Shown: positions 16,626 to 24,569 of the stretch, in pieces
Numbering within the stretch: the stretch's first letter is position 1
Layout of the letters: each line of letters starts with the position of its first letter
Assembly: GCF_030758295.1 (NCBI RefSeq)
Contig: NZ_CP132335.1
Coordinates: 744,001-808,000 of the forward strand
Direction: 5' to 3'
DNA from: Pararhizobium sp. IMCC21322
GTDB lineage: Bacteria; Pseudomonadota; Alphaproteobacteria; Rhizobiales; GCA-2746425
DNA: 64,000 bases
Notes under the pieces: model-generated
Database searches by the model: none
The model's input: only the letters and a program-made list of their open reading frames with translations
Told to the model about the DNA's origin: nothing
Translations under genes and position numbers: made by a program

Positions 16626-17032
16626 ACGACAACGCACCCAAAATACGTTCGGTCGTCGTTGAACGTGATCTGCCCTATCCGCCGGAGAAAATCTGGCGCG
16701 CGCTTACGCAACCTCATCTGATTGAGGAGTGGCTGATGAAGAACGAGTTCAAACCGATCGTGGGCCACCGATTTGAATTGAGCGCGCAGTGGGGCAAGGT
16801 CGAGTGCGAAATCTTGGCCGTCGAGCCGAACAAGAAGTTAGCTTACACTTGGGGCAATCACGATCTGAAAAGCACTGTCACCTGGACGCTCGCCCCCACC
16901 AGAACAGGGACAGCCCTGCGCATGGAGCAGACAGGCTTTCAGTCGGATCAACCGCGCTACTATCAAGGTGCCAAAGCAGGATGGCCGACGTTTTTTGCAA
17001 GGCTCGAGCAGGTCTTGAAGGGGATGGATTGA
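16622..17032 (+). CDS. SRPBCC (AHSA1-like) domain protein
   Basis: The TTG at 16622 overlaps the ArsR stop. The 136-residue product has the typical ligand-binding fold sequence: VVVERDLPYPPEKIWRALTQPHLIEEWLM at the start, then GHRFEL, VECEILAVEPNKKLAYTW, STVTWTLAPTRTGTALRMEQTGF and the final GWPTFFARLEQVLKGMD. These proteins bind small hydrophobic ligands in the cytoplasm; the ligand is unknown. Confidence 0.88.
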   Translation: MNDNAPKIRSVVVERDLPYPPEKIWRALTQPHLIEEWLMKNEFKPIVGHRFELSAQWGKVECEILAVEPNKKLAYTWGNHDLKSTVTWTLAPTRTGTALRMEQTGFQSDQPRYYQGAKAGWPTFFARLEQVLKGMD

Positions 17033-17081
17033 AATCTGCCCCCAATCTATCCACACCGGTTCAAATTTTGAGGAGGTCTTT

Positions 17082-17309
17082 ATGAATTGGAACAAGTGGG
17101 TCCGTCAGTTCCACCGTTGAGTGTCTCTGGCCTTTACGATAAGTGTCGGCGCAGTCTTCGCCGCATTGGCACTCGGGCAATCTGCTGAATGGGTCTATTA
17201 CCTTCCGCTCATGCCCCTCGTTTTGCTTTTGCCAACAGGGCTTTACCTGTTCGTTCTGCCTTATCTCGGGCAGCGAAGCGGCAATCGTCCCGTTGTGACA
17301 GAGGAGTGA
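17082..17309 (+). pseudogene. Small membrane protein interrupted by an in-frame TGA at codon 13
   Basis: AGGAGG at 17071-17076 precedes an ATG at 17082 that opens MNWNKWVRQFHR, then TGA at 17118. The same frame continues at once (VSLAFTISVGAVFAALALG...VYYLPLMPLVLLLPTGLYLFVLPYLGQR) to 17309, a 75-codon two-span membrane protein. Related small proteins read RQ(I/F)HRW at this point, so TGG (Trp) to TGA is the likely change. A GTG directly after the TGA could restart translation and save most of the protein. It lies between SRPBCC and DUF1801 genes and is likely part of the same transcript. Confidence 0.65.
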
Positions 17310-17314
17310 TCAGG

Positions 17315-17737
17315 ATGCCGGACAAAAGTACCAAAAACCCGAAACTTCTCTCTGGCGGCAATCCGCAGATTCCGAAAGGCGAAGGCGATGCCCCCGTACA
17401 GGCCTACATTGCGGCCATGCCGGGCTGGAAGCAGGACATTGGGCGAAGCATTGACGACATTGTAGAGCGTAATGTTCCCGAAACGCAAAAAGCGGTCAAA
17501 TGGAACACACCCTTTTATGGGGTTGAAGGACATGGCTGGTTTCTGGGTTTTCATTGCCTGACCAAATACATCAAGGTCACCTTCTTTCGCGGTGCCTCCC
17601 TCAATCCCGCTCCGCCTGTCGAATCGAAGCAGAAGGACGTGCGCTACTTCCACATCCATGAGGGCGATCAATTCGATGAGGCCGGGTTCGCCGACTGGGT
17701 AAAACAAGCCAGCGAATTACCAGGCGAAGAACTGTAA
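17315..17737 (+). CDS. DUF1801 domain protein (YdhG-like)
   Basis: ATG at 17315, with GAGGAG upstream; 140 residues. The DUF1801 core is clear: VQAYIAAMPGWKQDIGRSID, AVKWNTPFYGVEG, GWFLGFHCLTKYIKVTFFRG and the C-terminal FADWVKQASE. The family has an iron-chaperone-like fold with no proven general role. It is last in the plus-strand group ArsR-SRPBCC-membrane protein-DUF1801. Confidence 0.85.
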   Translation: MPDKSTKNPKLLSGGNPQIPKGEGDAPVQAYIAAMPGWKQDIGRSIDDIVERNVPETQKAVKWNTPFYGVEGHGWFLGFHCLTKYIKVTFFRGASLNPAPPVESKQKDVRYFHIHEGDQFDEAGFADWVKQASELPGEEL

Positions 17738-17748
17738 GCGGTGACGCG

Positions 17749-18369
17749 TTATCTGTCGAAATCCGCCAGTTGATCAGACAGCGCCTTTTGGAATGCTACG
17801 CGGCCCTCATTTCGATCCACATAGGCCTGAAGCCTCGGAAACCCCGATAGCGCTTCTTCGGCTGCAAGCTCTCGCAACACGGTCGTCATAACGATATCGG
17901 CCGCGGTGAACCGACCTTCGAGATAGTCCTCGTCTCCCAGCCGGTCTGACAAAGCGTTCAGCCTGTCATGCAACTTCGCCGTGATCGCTTTCTGAAGGTC
18001 TTCGGAGACCGCATTGCGCAGGTGAATGTAATTCTGCGCCCGTGGTTCGACGGAGTTCAGCGCAGCGAACACCCATGCAGCAACCTGCGCTTGTCCCGGA
18101 TGGTCAGCCGGCGCCAGCGCTTTTGACGTGGCTGCGATGTGAAGAACGATAGCACCGGATTCAAACAGCTCCACCTCCTCATCACGGTATGCCGGGACCT
18201 GTCCGAACGGTTGCCACTGCCGATAGGTTTCCGACTTTTGCATTTCGCTGTCGATCAACTCGACCTCATAGGGGATGCCGGCTTCCTCTAGTGCCCAACG
18301 CAACCGCAGATCACGGACGAAGCCGCGCGCAAAGTCCGGAACCCATTTGAAGGCCGCAATGGTGATCAT
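17749..18369 (-). CDS. Glutathione S-transferase family protein (end of TetR-led operon)
   Basis: 206 residues with an N-terminal thioredoxin-like domain (RLRWALEEAGIPYEVELID, FGQVPAYRDEEVELFESGAIVLHIA, the ESGAI glutathione-binding motif) and a helical C-terminal domain (EDYLEGRFTAADIVMTTVLREL). Start overlaps the upstream gene by 4 bp (ATGA). It is a close structural relative of the GST at 21508-22161. Substrate unknown. Confidence 0.88.
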   Translation of the reverse strand: MITIAAFKWVPDFARGFVRDLRLRWALEEAGIPYEVELIDSEMQKSETYRQWQPFGQVPAYRDEEVELFESGAIVLHIAATSKALAPADHPGQAQVAAWVFAALNSVEPRAQNYIHLRNAVSEDLQKAITAKLHDRLNALSDRLGDEDYLEGRFTAADIVMTTVLRELAAEEALSGFPRLQAYVDRNEGRVAFQKALSDQLADFDR

Positions 18370-18677
18370 AGGTTTTTACCCGTTTTGAACAGCCTGACCG
18401 GCCCCTTTCCGCCCCGTTCAATCACGCCCTTGGCTTCCATGTCGAGTTGCACGGCCTTGAGCCACCAGCCTGCTTTCTCACCACCCGGGAACAGCTCTTT
18501 TGACAGGTTTGGCAGAAGCGCCGCCTTGGCTTCAGCGACGGTCATGCCGGGCGCTTCGGTCGGCAAAACCGGAATGAGAGCATCACGCATTGCCATGTAC
18601 TTGGCCCGGTTCACGCGCCCGGACCAGTCAGGCGAGGTGATGCTTTCGATCTCGATCTTCTCATTTACTTCAGACAT
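18366..18677 (-). CDS. Conserved hypothetical protein, winged-helix-like
   Basis: 103 residues without signal or membrane segment. The sequence (YMAMRDALIPVLPTEAPGMTVAEAKAALLPNLSKELFPGG...GWWLKAVQLDMEAKGVIERGGKGPVRLFKTGK) has the helix-helix-strand pattern of a small winged helix; I do not know a name for the family. It overlaps the GFA gene by 8 bp and the GST gene by 4 bp, so it is firmly in the operon. Confidence 0.75.
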   Translation of the reverse strand: MSEVNEKIEIESITSPDWSGRVNRAKYMAMRDALIPVLPTEAPGMTVAEAKAALLPNLSKELFPGGEKAGWWLKAVQLDMEAKGVIERGGKGPVRLFKTGKNL

Positions 18678-19206
18678 TGATCTCTCCTGTCACTGGCATC
18701 TTGGGATTGCGGAAGCTCATGGCGACCCATGCGCCAAAGAGCTTGGCGAAGAACGCAAGGCTTTGCTTCTTCGCGTTGGGAACATCGTCCGGCAGCTCGG
18801 CGCCATTCGGCAGATCCGAGGTCATCGTCCGCATTTCGAATGATGGCCGCGTCCCGTCCGGCCAAAGCCCGCCGTAAAGGCTAAGCCAGTGACCGCCCTT
18901 GAACTCCAGAAAGACGGGCGTGTTACAGCAGTTGGCGATGACCCGCCGCGTGGATGCTTCAGGCGAGAGCCGGAATTCCTTGAGGCCATCTGTGCCTGCC
19001 AGAAAACGCACGCGGTCTTTTCGATGCATGACAAAGGGCGTCGCTTCGTATTCGGTCAGAATGTCGGGTGCGCCTTCGAGGTGCTGGACTTTCTCTGCGG
19101 CCTCACGGCACGACGAGCAGCAGCATTCGACGCTGGCGATGGGCTTTCCCGTCACCTCAAGGCGCGCCTGTCCGCAAGAGCATTGGATCTGTGCGGTATC
19201 AGCCAT
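18670..19206 (-). CDS. GFA/DUF6151-like zinc protein
   Basis: ATG at 19206; 178 residues. The glutathione-dependent formaldehyde-activating (GFA/Mss4-like) zinc pattern is present: CSCGQARLEV near the N-terminus, CCCSSCREAAEKVQHL, and later NCCNTPVFLEF. These positions would hold structural and substrate-binding zinc. The longer C-terminal part (FFAKLFGAWVAMSFRNP) is like the DUF6151 subgroup. It may bind a glutathione adduct; the substrate is not known. It overlaps genes on both sides in the operon. Confidence 0.78.
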   Translation of the reverse strand: MADTAQIQCSCGQARLEVTGKPIASVECCCSSCREAAEKVQHLEGAPDILTEYEATPFVMHRKDRVRFLAGTDGLKEFRLSPEASTRRVIANCCNTPVFLEFKGGHWLSLYGGLWPDGTRPSFEMRTMTSDLPNGAELPDDVPNAKKQSLAFFAKLFGAWVAMSFRNPKMPVTGEINV

Positions 19207-19681
19207 GGGCGGGCTCCTGTTCGGCAGCGGCATCCAATGCAGCGATGTCGATCTTGCCCATCTGCATCATGGCCCCGCTGACCCGTTGCACAACACCCGC
19301 ATCCGGGCTTGCAAGTAAATCCGGCATGCGTTTGGGAACGATCTGCCAGGAAACTCCGAACCGGTCTTTCACCCAGCCGCATTGTCCGGCCTCGCCACCG
19401 TTTTCCACCAACGCAGACCATAGCCGGTCGGTCTCCTCCTGATCCTCAGTCAGAACGCTGATCGACGCGGCGGGCGTCAGCTTGTAGTGAGGGCCAGCTG
19501 TCAGGATCATCATCGGAGCTCCAGCCAGCATGAACTCGACGACCATGGGATCGTCCGGTTGACCATTGTCCCGTACAACCTCAATCCGGCTGTCAGGCAC
19601 GATTTCAACGTACGCCTTGGCCGCGTCGATGCCGCGCTCGGCGAACCAGAGGCAGGTGCGCACTTTCGATGAATGTTCCAT
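19199..19681 (-). CDS. VOC family protein (PhnB-like)
   Basis: 160 residues with the PhnB/3-demethylubiquinone-like VOC arrangement: KVRTCLWFAERGIDAAKAYVEIVPDS, VEFMLAGAPMMILTAGP, SISVLTEDQEETDRLWSALVENGGEAGQCGWVKDRFGVSWQIVP. The last motif is the family hallmark. Such proteins often accompany TetR regulators and GSTs. It lies 3 bp after the TetR gene and overlaps the GFA gene by 8 bp. Confidence 0.88.
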   Translation of the reverse strand: MEHSSKVRTCLWFAERGIDAAKAYVEIVPDSRIEVVRDNGQPDDPMVVEFMLAGAPMMILTAGPHYKLTPAASISVLTEDQEETDRLWSALVENGGEAGQCGWVKDRFGVSWQIVPKRMPDLLASPDAGVVQRVSGAMMQMGKIDIAALDAAAEQEPAHG

Positions 19682-19684
19682 GGG

Positions 19685-20347
19685 TCAGGACTCCTTTGGT
19701 TGAGGTTGTTTTCTCTCTAAAACTGCATCGCTGGTTCTGAAAAGCTGGCGGACATAGCGGATCAGGTGATCGACGCTCTCGCGGGCCATATCCGGATCGC
19801 CTGAGGCCTTCGCGAGAATGAAAGCGCCCTGCAGAACTGTCTGCGTATGCCGGGCAAGGCTCCCGGCAGTCCAGTCGGCTGCAATGCCACGCGCCTGCAT
19901 GGCCGCTGTGATATCCGCCTCAAGTGTGGCGGCATGGCCAAAAATACTGTCTGCGCAGGCGTCCCGGATCGCAGGAGTGGAAGCGTGAACCTCCTGCGCC
20001 ATTGTTCCGACCAGGCAAGTATACTCGAAGGTCTCGCCGCCAATGATTGAGCGCCGAAAATCGAGATAGGCCAAAACGCGATCCAGCGGATCGGCCGGTT
20101 CGTGGTAAGGCGCGTTGATAAACAGAGCGCTGGTCGTCTCGGCCCAGAAATTCGCTGCGGCAACGCCGAGCGACTCTTTCGTCTTGAAATGGTGGAAGAA
20201 CGCGCCCTTCGTTACCCCCGCTGACTGACAGAGATCATCCACAGAAGTGGCGGCAAAACCCTTCTGCCGAATGATGTCTCTGGCGGCTTCCAGAAGCCGG
20301 GTCCGCGCTTCGCCGCGCTCGGGTGATTGTTTGGTTGGTCTTGACAT
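19685..20347 (-). CDS. TetR family repressor
   Basis: 220 residues. The HTH is at about 15-60 (RTRLLEAARDIIRQKGFAATSVDDLCQSAGVTKGAFFHHFKTKESL), followed by a helical ligand-binding domain with a TetR_C pattern. It heads a five-gene operon (VOC, GFA, hypothetical, GST) and faces the DUF1428 gene. The palindrome at 20357-20374 between the two starts is the likely operator, so it probably represses both directions until a toxic ligand binds. Confidence 0.9.
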   Translation of the reverse strand: MSRPTKQSPERGEARTRLLEAARDIIRQKGFAATSVDDLCQSAGVTKGAFFHHFKTKESLGVAAANFWAETTSALFINAPYHEPADPLDRVLAYLDFRRSIIGGETFEYTCLVGTMAQEVHASTPAIRDACADSIFGHAATLEADITAAMQARGIAADWTAGSLARHTQTVLQGAFILAKASGDPDMARESVDHLIRYVRQLFRTSDAVLERKQPQPKES

Positions 20348-20356
20348 GGTTGACAG

Positions 20357-20374
20357 ATACCATACGGTTGGTAT
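20357..20374. promoter_or_regulatory. Palindromic operator between tetR and the DUF1428 gene
   Basis: ATACCA (20357-20362) and TGGTAT (20369-20374) form a perfect 6-bp inverted repeat around TACGGT, 10 bp from the tetR start and 31 bp before the ATG at 20406. This is the usual form of a TetR operator in such divergent units. Confidence 0.75.
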
Positions 20375-20405
20375 GTTGGGAAGAGAAAAATGGAAGGAGA
20401 AAGAA

Positions 20406-20777
20406 ATGAGCTATATCGACGGATTTTTGATCGCGGTGCCGACTGCAAAGAAGCAAACCTTCATCGACCATGCGAACCGCGCCGACAGTTTCTTCATCGA
20501 ACAGGGCGCGCTCCGTGTTCTGGAATGCTGGGGTGACGATGTGCCGGACGGCAAGCTGACCGACTTTCGCAAGGCCGTTCAGGCGAAGGACGATGAGACG
20601 GTGGTGTTCAGTTGGGTCGAGTGGCCGGACAAAGCGACCCGCGACAGGGTCGGCGAACAGATGCAAGAATTGTCCAAAGCCGATGACCGGATCAATCCCG
20701 AGAAGAACCCGATGCCGTTTGATGGCGCGCGCCTGATCTATGGCGGCTTCTCTCCCGTCGTTACCCTGGAAAATTGA
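20406..20777 (+). CDS. DUF1428 domain protein
   Basis: ATG at 20406, preceded by GGAAGGAG; 123 residues. Family features: MSYIDGFLIAVPTAKKQTFIDHA, LRVLECWGDDVPDGKLTDFRKAVQAKDDETVVFSWVEWPDKATRD, and the C-terminal MPFDGARLIYGGFSPV. This dimeric alpha-beta barrel family has no defined activity. It is under the TetR operator and followed by the DHFR-like gene. Confidence 0.88.
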   Translation: MSYIDGFLIAVPTAKKQTFIDHANRADSFFIEQGALRVLECWGDDVPDGKLTDFRKAVQAKDDETVVFSWVEWPDKATRDRVGEQMQELSKADDRINPEKNPMPFDGARLIYGGFSPVVTLEN

Positions 20778-20795
20778 AATTGGAGTAGTCGCAAA

Positions 20796-21413
20796 ATGAG
20801 ACAGATCAAGATTCAGACATTCATGAGCCTAGATGGCGTGATGCAGGCCCCTGGCGGACCCGATGAGGACACGTCCTGCGGGTTTGCTCTTGGTGGGTGG
20901 TCGCAACCCTATTGGGATGAGATGATGGGTGAGGTCATGAGCCAGGCGATGGCCGAAGAATACGACCTGCTTCTGGGCCGCAAAACCTACGATATCTTTG
21001 CAGCACACTGGCCGAACGCAGGCGACGACAATCCGGTGACGCAGAAGTTCAACAAAGCGACGAAATATGTCGCAACCTCCGCGCCCGACACCCTTGAATG
21101 GCAGAACAGTGAGGCCATCACTGGCGATGTCGCTGCGGCCATCGCAGAGCTTAGGCAAGGCGATGGATTGCCGCTCAGTGTGCAGGGCAGCAGCCAGCTC
21201 ATCCAGACCCTTCTTGAAAACAGACTTGCCGATGAGTTCTTCGTCTGGACCTTCCCGGTCGTTCTGGGATCAGGCAAACGATTGTTCGGCGACGGAGCTG
21301 CCCCGCTCGGTCTTGAGTTGGACGATTTGAAGACGTCAACAACAGGCGTATCGATGGCACGCTATCGCGCTGCCGGAGACGTCAAAATCGGCTCGTTCGC
21401 GTTGGATAACTAG
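20796..21413 (+). CDS. Dihydrofolate reductase-like (RibD C-terminal) protein
   Basis: 205 residues: MRQIKIQTFMSLDGVMQAPGG at the start, YDLLLGRKTYDIFAAHWP in the middle, LSVQGSSQLIQTLLENRLADEFFVWTFPVVLGSGKRLFG near the end. This is the RibD_C/DHFR-like NADPH-binding fold (YyaP/YwjB type), not true folate metabolism DHFR. TGGAG lies upstream of the ATG. It probably belongs to the same transcript as the DUF1428 gene (18-bp gap). Confidence 0.87.
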   Translation: MRQIKIQTFMSLDGVMQAPGGPDEDTSCGFALGGWSQPYWDEMMGEVMSQAMAEEYDLLLGRKTYDIFAAHWPNAGDDNPVTQKFNKATKYVATSAPDTLEWQNSEAITGDVAAAIAELRQGDGLPLSVQGSSQLIQTLLENRLADEFFVWTFPVVLGSGKRLFGDGAAPLGLELDDLKTSTTGVSMARYRAAGDVKIGSFALDN

Positions 21414-21507
21414 ACCCGACGGTTTCGAGCACCTGCAAGCTTGGCAAGCCTGTTCAGGTGCTCGGCCGCATCGCGGGAGACCATTTTTCTCAAGAAGGAG
21501 CAGCGTT

Positions 21508-22161
21508 ATGCCAATCACCATAACGGCCTTTCAAACGTCGCCTGATCGCGGCCAGGGGCAGGCACGTGACATGCGCGTTCGTTGGGCGCTTGAGGAAGTG
21601 GGCCAGCCTTACGATGTCCGTCTCATATCGTTCGATATGATGAAGGAGCCGGCCCATCTGGCCCTGCAACCATTCGGACAAATCCCGACTTATGAAGACG
21701 GCGACCTTGCCCTGTTTGAATCCGGAGCAATTGCGCTTCATATTGCAGAGCGCCATTCAGGCCTACTATCGGACGATGCGAACGCCAGCTCACGCGCCAT
21801 CGCCTGGATGTTTGCGGCACTGAGCACAATGGAACCGCCGATCATCGAAAGGGAACTCGCGCTCATTCTGGAATCCGGCCAAAGCTGGCACACAGAACGC
21901 CTGCCCCTTATGGAAGACCGCATCCGCGACCGGCTAGGCCAGCTGTCCGGTTGGCTTGATGACGCAGACTGGCTCGATGGCACATTCAGCGTGGGTGACC
22001 TGGTGATGGTGGGCGTGCTGCGCAGATTAAACGGATCGTCTCTCCTGAACGCGTTTCCGAACCTTTTGGCCTATGTCGCACGCGGAGAAGCGCGGCCCGC
22101 CTTCAAACGCGCATTTGCGGCTCAACTGGCTGTTTTCGAAAGGCAGTCTGCCGGAGCCTGA
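21508..22161 (+). CDS. Glutathione S-transferase family protein
   Basis: 217 residues; AAGGAG precedes the ATG. The thioredoxin-like part has RVRWALEEVGQPYDVRLIS, FGQIPTYEDGDLALFESGAIALHIA; the C-terminal helical domain has DADWLDGTFSVGDLVMVGVLRRL. It is similar throughout to the GST at 17749-18369, so these may be an old local duplication flanking the TetR unit. A large hairpin follows directly. Confidence 0.9.
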   Translation: MPITITAFQTSPDRGQGQARDMRVRWALEEVGQPYDVRLISFDMMKEPAHLALQPFGQIPTYEDGDLALFESGAIALHIAERHSGLLSDDANASSRAIAWMFAALSTMEPPIIERELALILESGQSWHTERLPLMEDRIRDRLGQLSGWLDDADWLDGTFSVGDLVMVGVLRRLNGSSLLNAFPNLLAYVARGEARPAFKRAFAAQLAVFERQSAGA

Positions 22162-22193
22162 TCCACGGCGGCGAAGTGGTCGCCGCCGTGGAT
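22161..22193. terminator. 14-bp perfect hairpin between convergent GST genes
   Basis: ATCCACGGCGGCGA and its exact complement flank a 5-nt loop. There is no T-tract, so termination is plausible from position between convergent genes but not proven. Confidence 0.6.
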
Positions 22194-22202
22194 GACGTCC
22201 GA

Positions 22203-22823
22203 TCAAGCAGCGCTGACCTGCTCCAGATGCGCCGCATCAAACTCCACCATTTTTGTCGCAGATGGCCGGGCCTCGCAGCGCTTGATCCATGCCTTGATCG
22301 CCGGCTGATCCGGCGCAGCATCGGGAAACCATATGAACGGCGAGACCAACAGCAGATCCGCCGCCGTAAACTGCTCACCCATCAGAAATGGCGCATCTTC
22401 CAAAGCACCGGCCAGCCGCGCGATCAACTCGGGCATGCCCCGGAATGTAACATCGAGTATCGGATGCGAGAGCTCGGCCGCACCAAAAACGAGTACCGGT
22501 TCGACCACATTGCCATACCATGCGAGCCAGCTCAGATAGCGGCCGCGCTGCCGATCTCCCGCAACCGGGCCCATGCCGGCTTTCGGAAACAGATCGGTGA
22601 GATAGAGAATGATCGCATTCGATTCCCAGATCTCGACGCCGTCATGAACCAGCAATGGCACTTTGCCTTCGGGATGAGGGTTTGCCGGATCGTGTTCGCC
22701 CGTTCCATCTCTGTGCGTGATGCTGACAATACGGATATCGACCTCAGTCCAGATATTCAACTCGTCGATCAGCCGGATAATTCGCGATGAGCGAGAGCGG
22801 GGCGAATGATACAGGGTAAGCAT
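22203..22823 (-). CDS. Glutathione S-transferase family protein
   Basis: 206 residues starting MLTLYHSPRSRSSRIIRLIDEL, with EGKVPLLVHDGVEIWESNAIILYLTDLF (cis-Pro and ESNAI glutathione site) and the C-terminal MGEQFTAADLLLVSPFIWF. It differs from the other two GSTs and is nearer the beta/theta-like bacterial type. It is divergent from the WYL regulator gene, whose product may control it. Confidence 0.9.
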   Translation of the reverse strand: MLTLYHSPRSRSSRIIRLIDELNIWTEVDIRIVSITHRDGTGEHDPANPHPEGKVPLLVHDGVEIWESNAIILYLTDLFPKAGMGPVAGDRQRGRYLSWLAWYGNVVEPVLVFGAAELSHPILDVTFRGMPELIARLAGALEDAPFLMGEQFTAADLLLVSPFIWFPDAAPDQPAIKAWIKRCEARPSATKMVEFDAAHLEQVSAA

Positions 22824-22912
22824 GGTTTGACCTCATGATTTGGTTTCGAACTGCCATCTGGTATAAACGGACCATACTGCCAGTTTCCGGCAGGATGTCG
22901 TGAGAGGATTTC

Positions 22913-23590
22913 ATGAGCCGGCCCGAACGCCTTTTCCGCCTTCTGAACGCGCTGCGGACCTTACCCAAACCCGTCACGGCCGCCCGGCTCGCCGATGAGA
23001 CAGAGGTGTCGGTACGTACGCTCTATCGCGACATTGAGAGCCTGCGGGTGGCAGGCGCGCTGATCGATGGTGCTCCTGGCCTCGGTTACACGCTCACCGA
23101 AGACCCAGCATTGCCGCCGCAGACCTTTGACCGGATCGAGATGGAGGCGCTGGTTCTCGGTCTCAGCGATGTGCGCCAGCGTGGCGATCCGCAACTGGCG
23201 GCAGCGGCTGATGCTGCCCTTGCAAAGATCGCTGCGACCCTGCCGGAGCGTCTGCAGCGGCAGATCCTTCATGCGACGCACATGGTCTATCGATACGGAA
23301 CGGCCGTGAATGACACGCCGGACATCTCGGTTATCCGCACGGCCTGTTGGGACGAGCGCGCAATCAACATCGACTATCGCGATGCGGACGGGGTGCCGAC
23401 TGAACGGCGCATCTATCCGCTGGCCATCGTCTATCTCGATACCGGGTGCGGATTGCTCGCCTGGTGCTGCCTCCGAAAGGATTTTCGAAAGTTCCGGGTG
23501 GAGCGGATCGAAGCATTCCAGCCGACCGACGAGAGTTTCCGCCCGAACCGCGTCAGGCTACTCCGCGACTACCTTTCTCAGATGTCGTGA
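22913..23590 (+). CDS. YafY-type HTH/WYL transcriptional regulator
   Basis: 225 residues: N-terminal HTH_11 (RPERLFRLLNALRTLPKPVTAARLADETEVSVRTLYRDIESLR), then the WYL region with AINIDYRDADGVPTERRIYPLAIVYLDTGCGLLAWCCLRKDFRKFRVERIE. The usual W-Y-L triplet is replaced by AIVYL-type residues. The 89-bp gap to the divergent GST has GGTAT/ACCAT elements (near 22859-22876) that could be its operator. It likely regulates the GST. Confidence 0.88.
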   Translation: MSRPERLFRLLNALRTLPKPVTAARLADETEVSVRTLYRDIESLRVAGALIDGAPGLGYTLTEDPALPPQTFDRIEMEALVLGLSDVRQRGDPQLAAAADAALAKIAATLPERLQRQILHATHMVYRYGTAVNDTPDISVIRTACWDERAINIDYRDADGVPTERRIYPLAIVYLDTGCGLLAWCCLRKDFRKFRVERIEAFQPTDESFRPNRVRLLRDYLSQMS

Positions 23591-23761
23591 AACGGCGTGT
23601 CCGTAACGCATCAGCATTCTACGCGACAGCCGCGCACGCGCTGCGTAAACGAACCGCTCTTCAATGAACACTCTGTCGGATTCCCAACAACCATCAGGCG
23701 CGACCACCAGATGAAAACCTGTCGCGACGCCAGAGCAATATGTTGTTTTCAAAGAGAAAAA

Positions 23762-23797
23762 TGGTGTTCTGTGGGATTTGGACTTGTGACCTCTGCC
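23762..23797 (-). repeat. Degenerate tRNA-Arg 3'-end-like remnant
   Basis: Read on the minus strand this ends GGCAGAGGTCAC...ACACCA followed by TTTTTC, matching the 3' half at 47377-47420 in GGCAGAGGTCAC and in the terminal CACCA but not in the T-arm pairs. It sits in the 428-bp gap 23591-24018, which otherwise holds no gene I can support. I read it as a decayed attachment site; confidence is low because the T-stem no longer pairs. Confidence 0.35.
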
Positions 23798-24018
23798 TCT
23801 CAGGCTGGAGATCACAATTCAACTTGGCACAAGTTCAGAACGTCGCGGCGGCGGCCCTTGGGATAACGCGGACATCTATCAATTTGCAATGAGTTGATAG
23901 CTCCGGATCAGGAGTCGACACCAACACGGACCATATCAAACGGCGTCAATGCGGACGAAGCCTGCTGATGGTTGCAATCGCGCAAAAGACCACTTTCGAC
24001 AAAGGCCGCAGGAGATTA

Positions 24019-24537
24019 TCAATTAATCCGCTGCACATTATCGAGCAGTCGCTCCTGCATTTTAGGGCCATGGAGGACAGAGATATCCCCGGTTGTCTCT
24101 AACACGACGGCCCGCACATCGGAGAGATCAAGGACGTTCGCTTCGCGCAGTTTGGCGATCAGATCGTCCTCGGCCACACGGGTCGCATCCAGCGCCGCGT
24201 GAAGGATTTCACCATCATGCATCAACAATACCGGAGAATTCTGAACGATTGCCTCGAACCGGTCGGATGATCTTCGTAAGCGCGCGGTAATCCATTGAAC
24301 GCCGAGCAGGCTCGCGATCGCAACAATCGGCTGGAGGAAGGCCGACCATGATGCAGCCTGGCTCGCTCCGGCCAATAGAGAGCCGATGGCAACCGTCACC
24401 ACAAAATCAAAGGCTGTCATTTTCGAAAAAGCGCGCAGTCCAATGACCCGCACGACAATGACAACCCAGCAGACAGCAACTGACGACAAAGCGAGTGCCC
24501 TGACTATCGTATCGAGTGGTTCGGATGAAAAGAACAT
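24019..24537 (-). CDS. DUF421 (YetF-like) membrane protein
   Basis: ATG at 24537; 172 residues. Three hydrophobic segments in the first 85 residues (ALALSSVAVCWVVIVVRVIGLRAF, AFDFVVTVAIGSLLAGA, PIVAIASLLGVQWITARLR) are followed by the cytosolic YetF domain (NSPVLLMHDGEILHAALDATRVAEDDLIAKLREANVLDLSDVRAVVLETTGDISVL), the DUF421 hallmark. Function unknown. It is 32 bp after the DUF998 gene and probably shares its EcfG-type promoter. Confidence 0.88.
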   Translation of the reverse strand: MFFSSEPLDTIVRALALSSVAVCWVVIVVRVIGLRAFSKMTAFDFVVTVAIGSLLAGASQAASWSAFLQPIVAIASLLGVQWITARLRRSSDRFEAIVQNSPVLLMHDGEILHAALDATRVAEDDLIAKLREANVLDLSDVRAVVLETTGDISVLHGPKMQERLLDNVQRIN

Positions 24538-24569
24538 TTTCTGGTCAACTCTCGTTCGCGCAGATCTGG

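Noticed and set aside
23762-23840. Functional tRNA gene on the minus strand
   Set aside because: T-stem and acceptor stem do not pair and no 5' half is present; kept only as a possible remnant.
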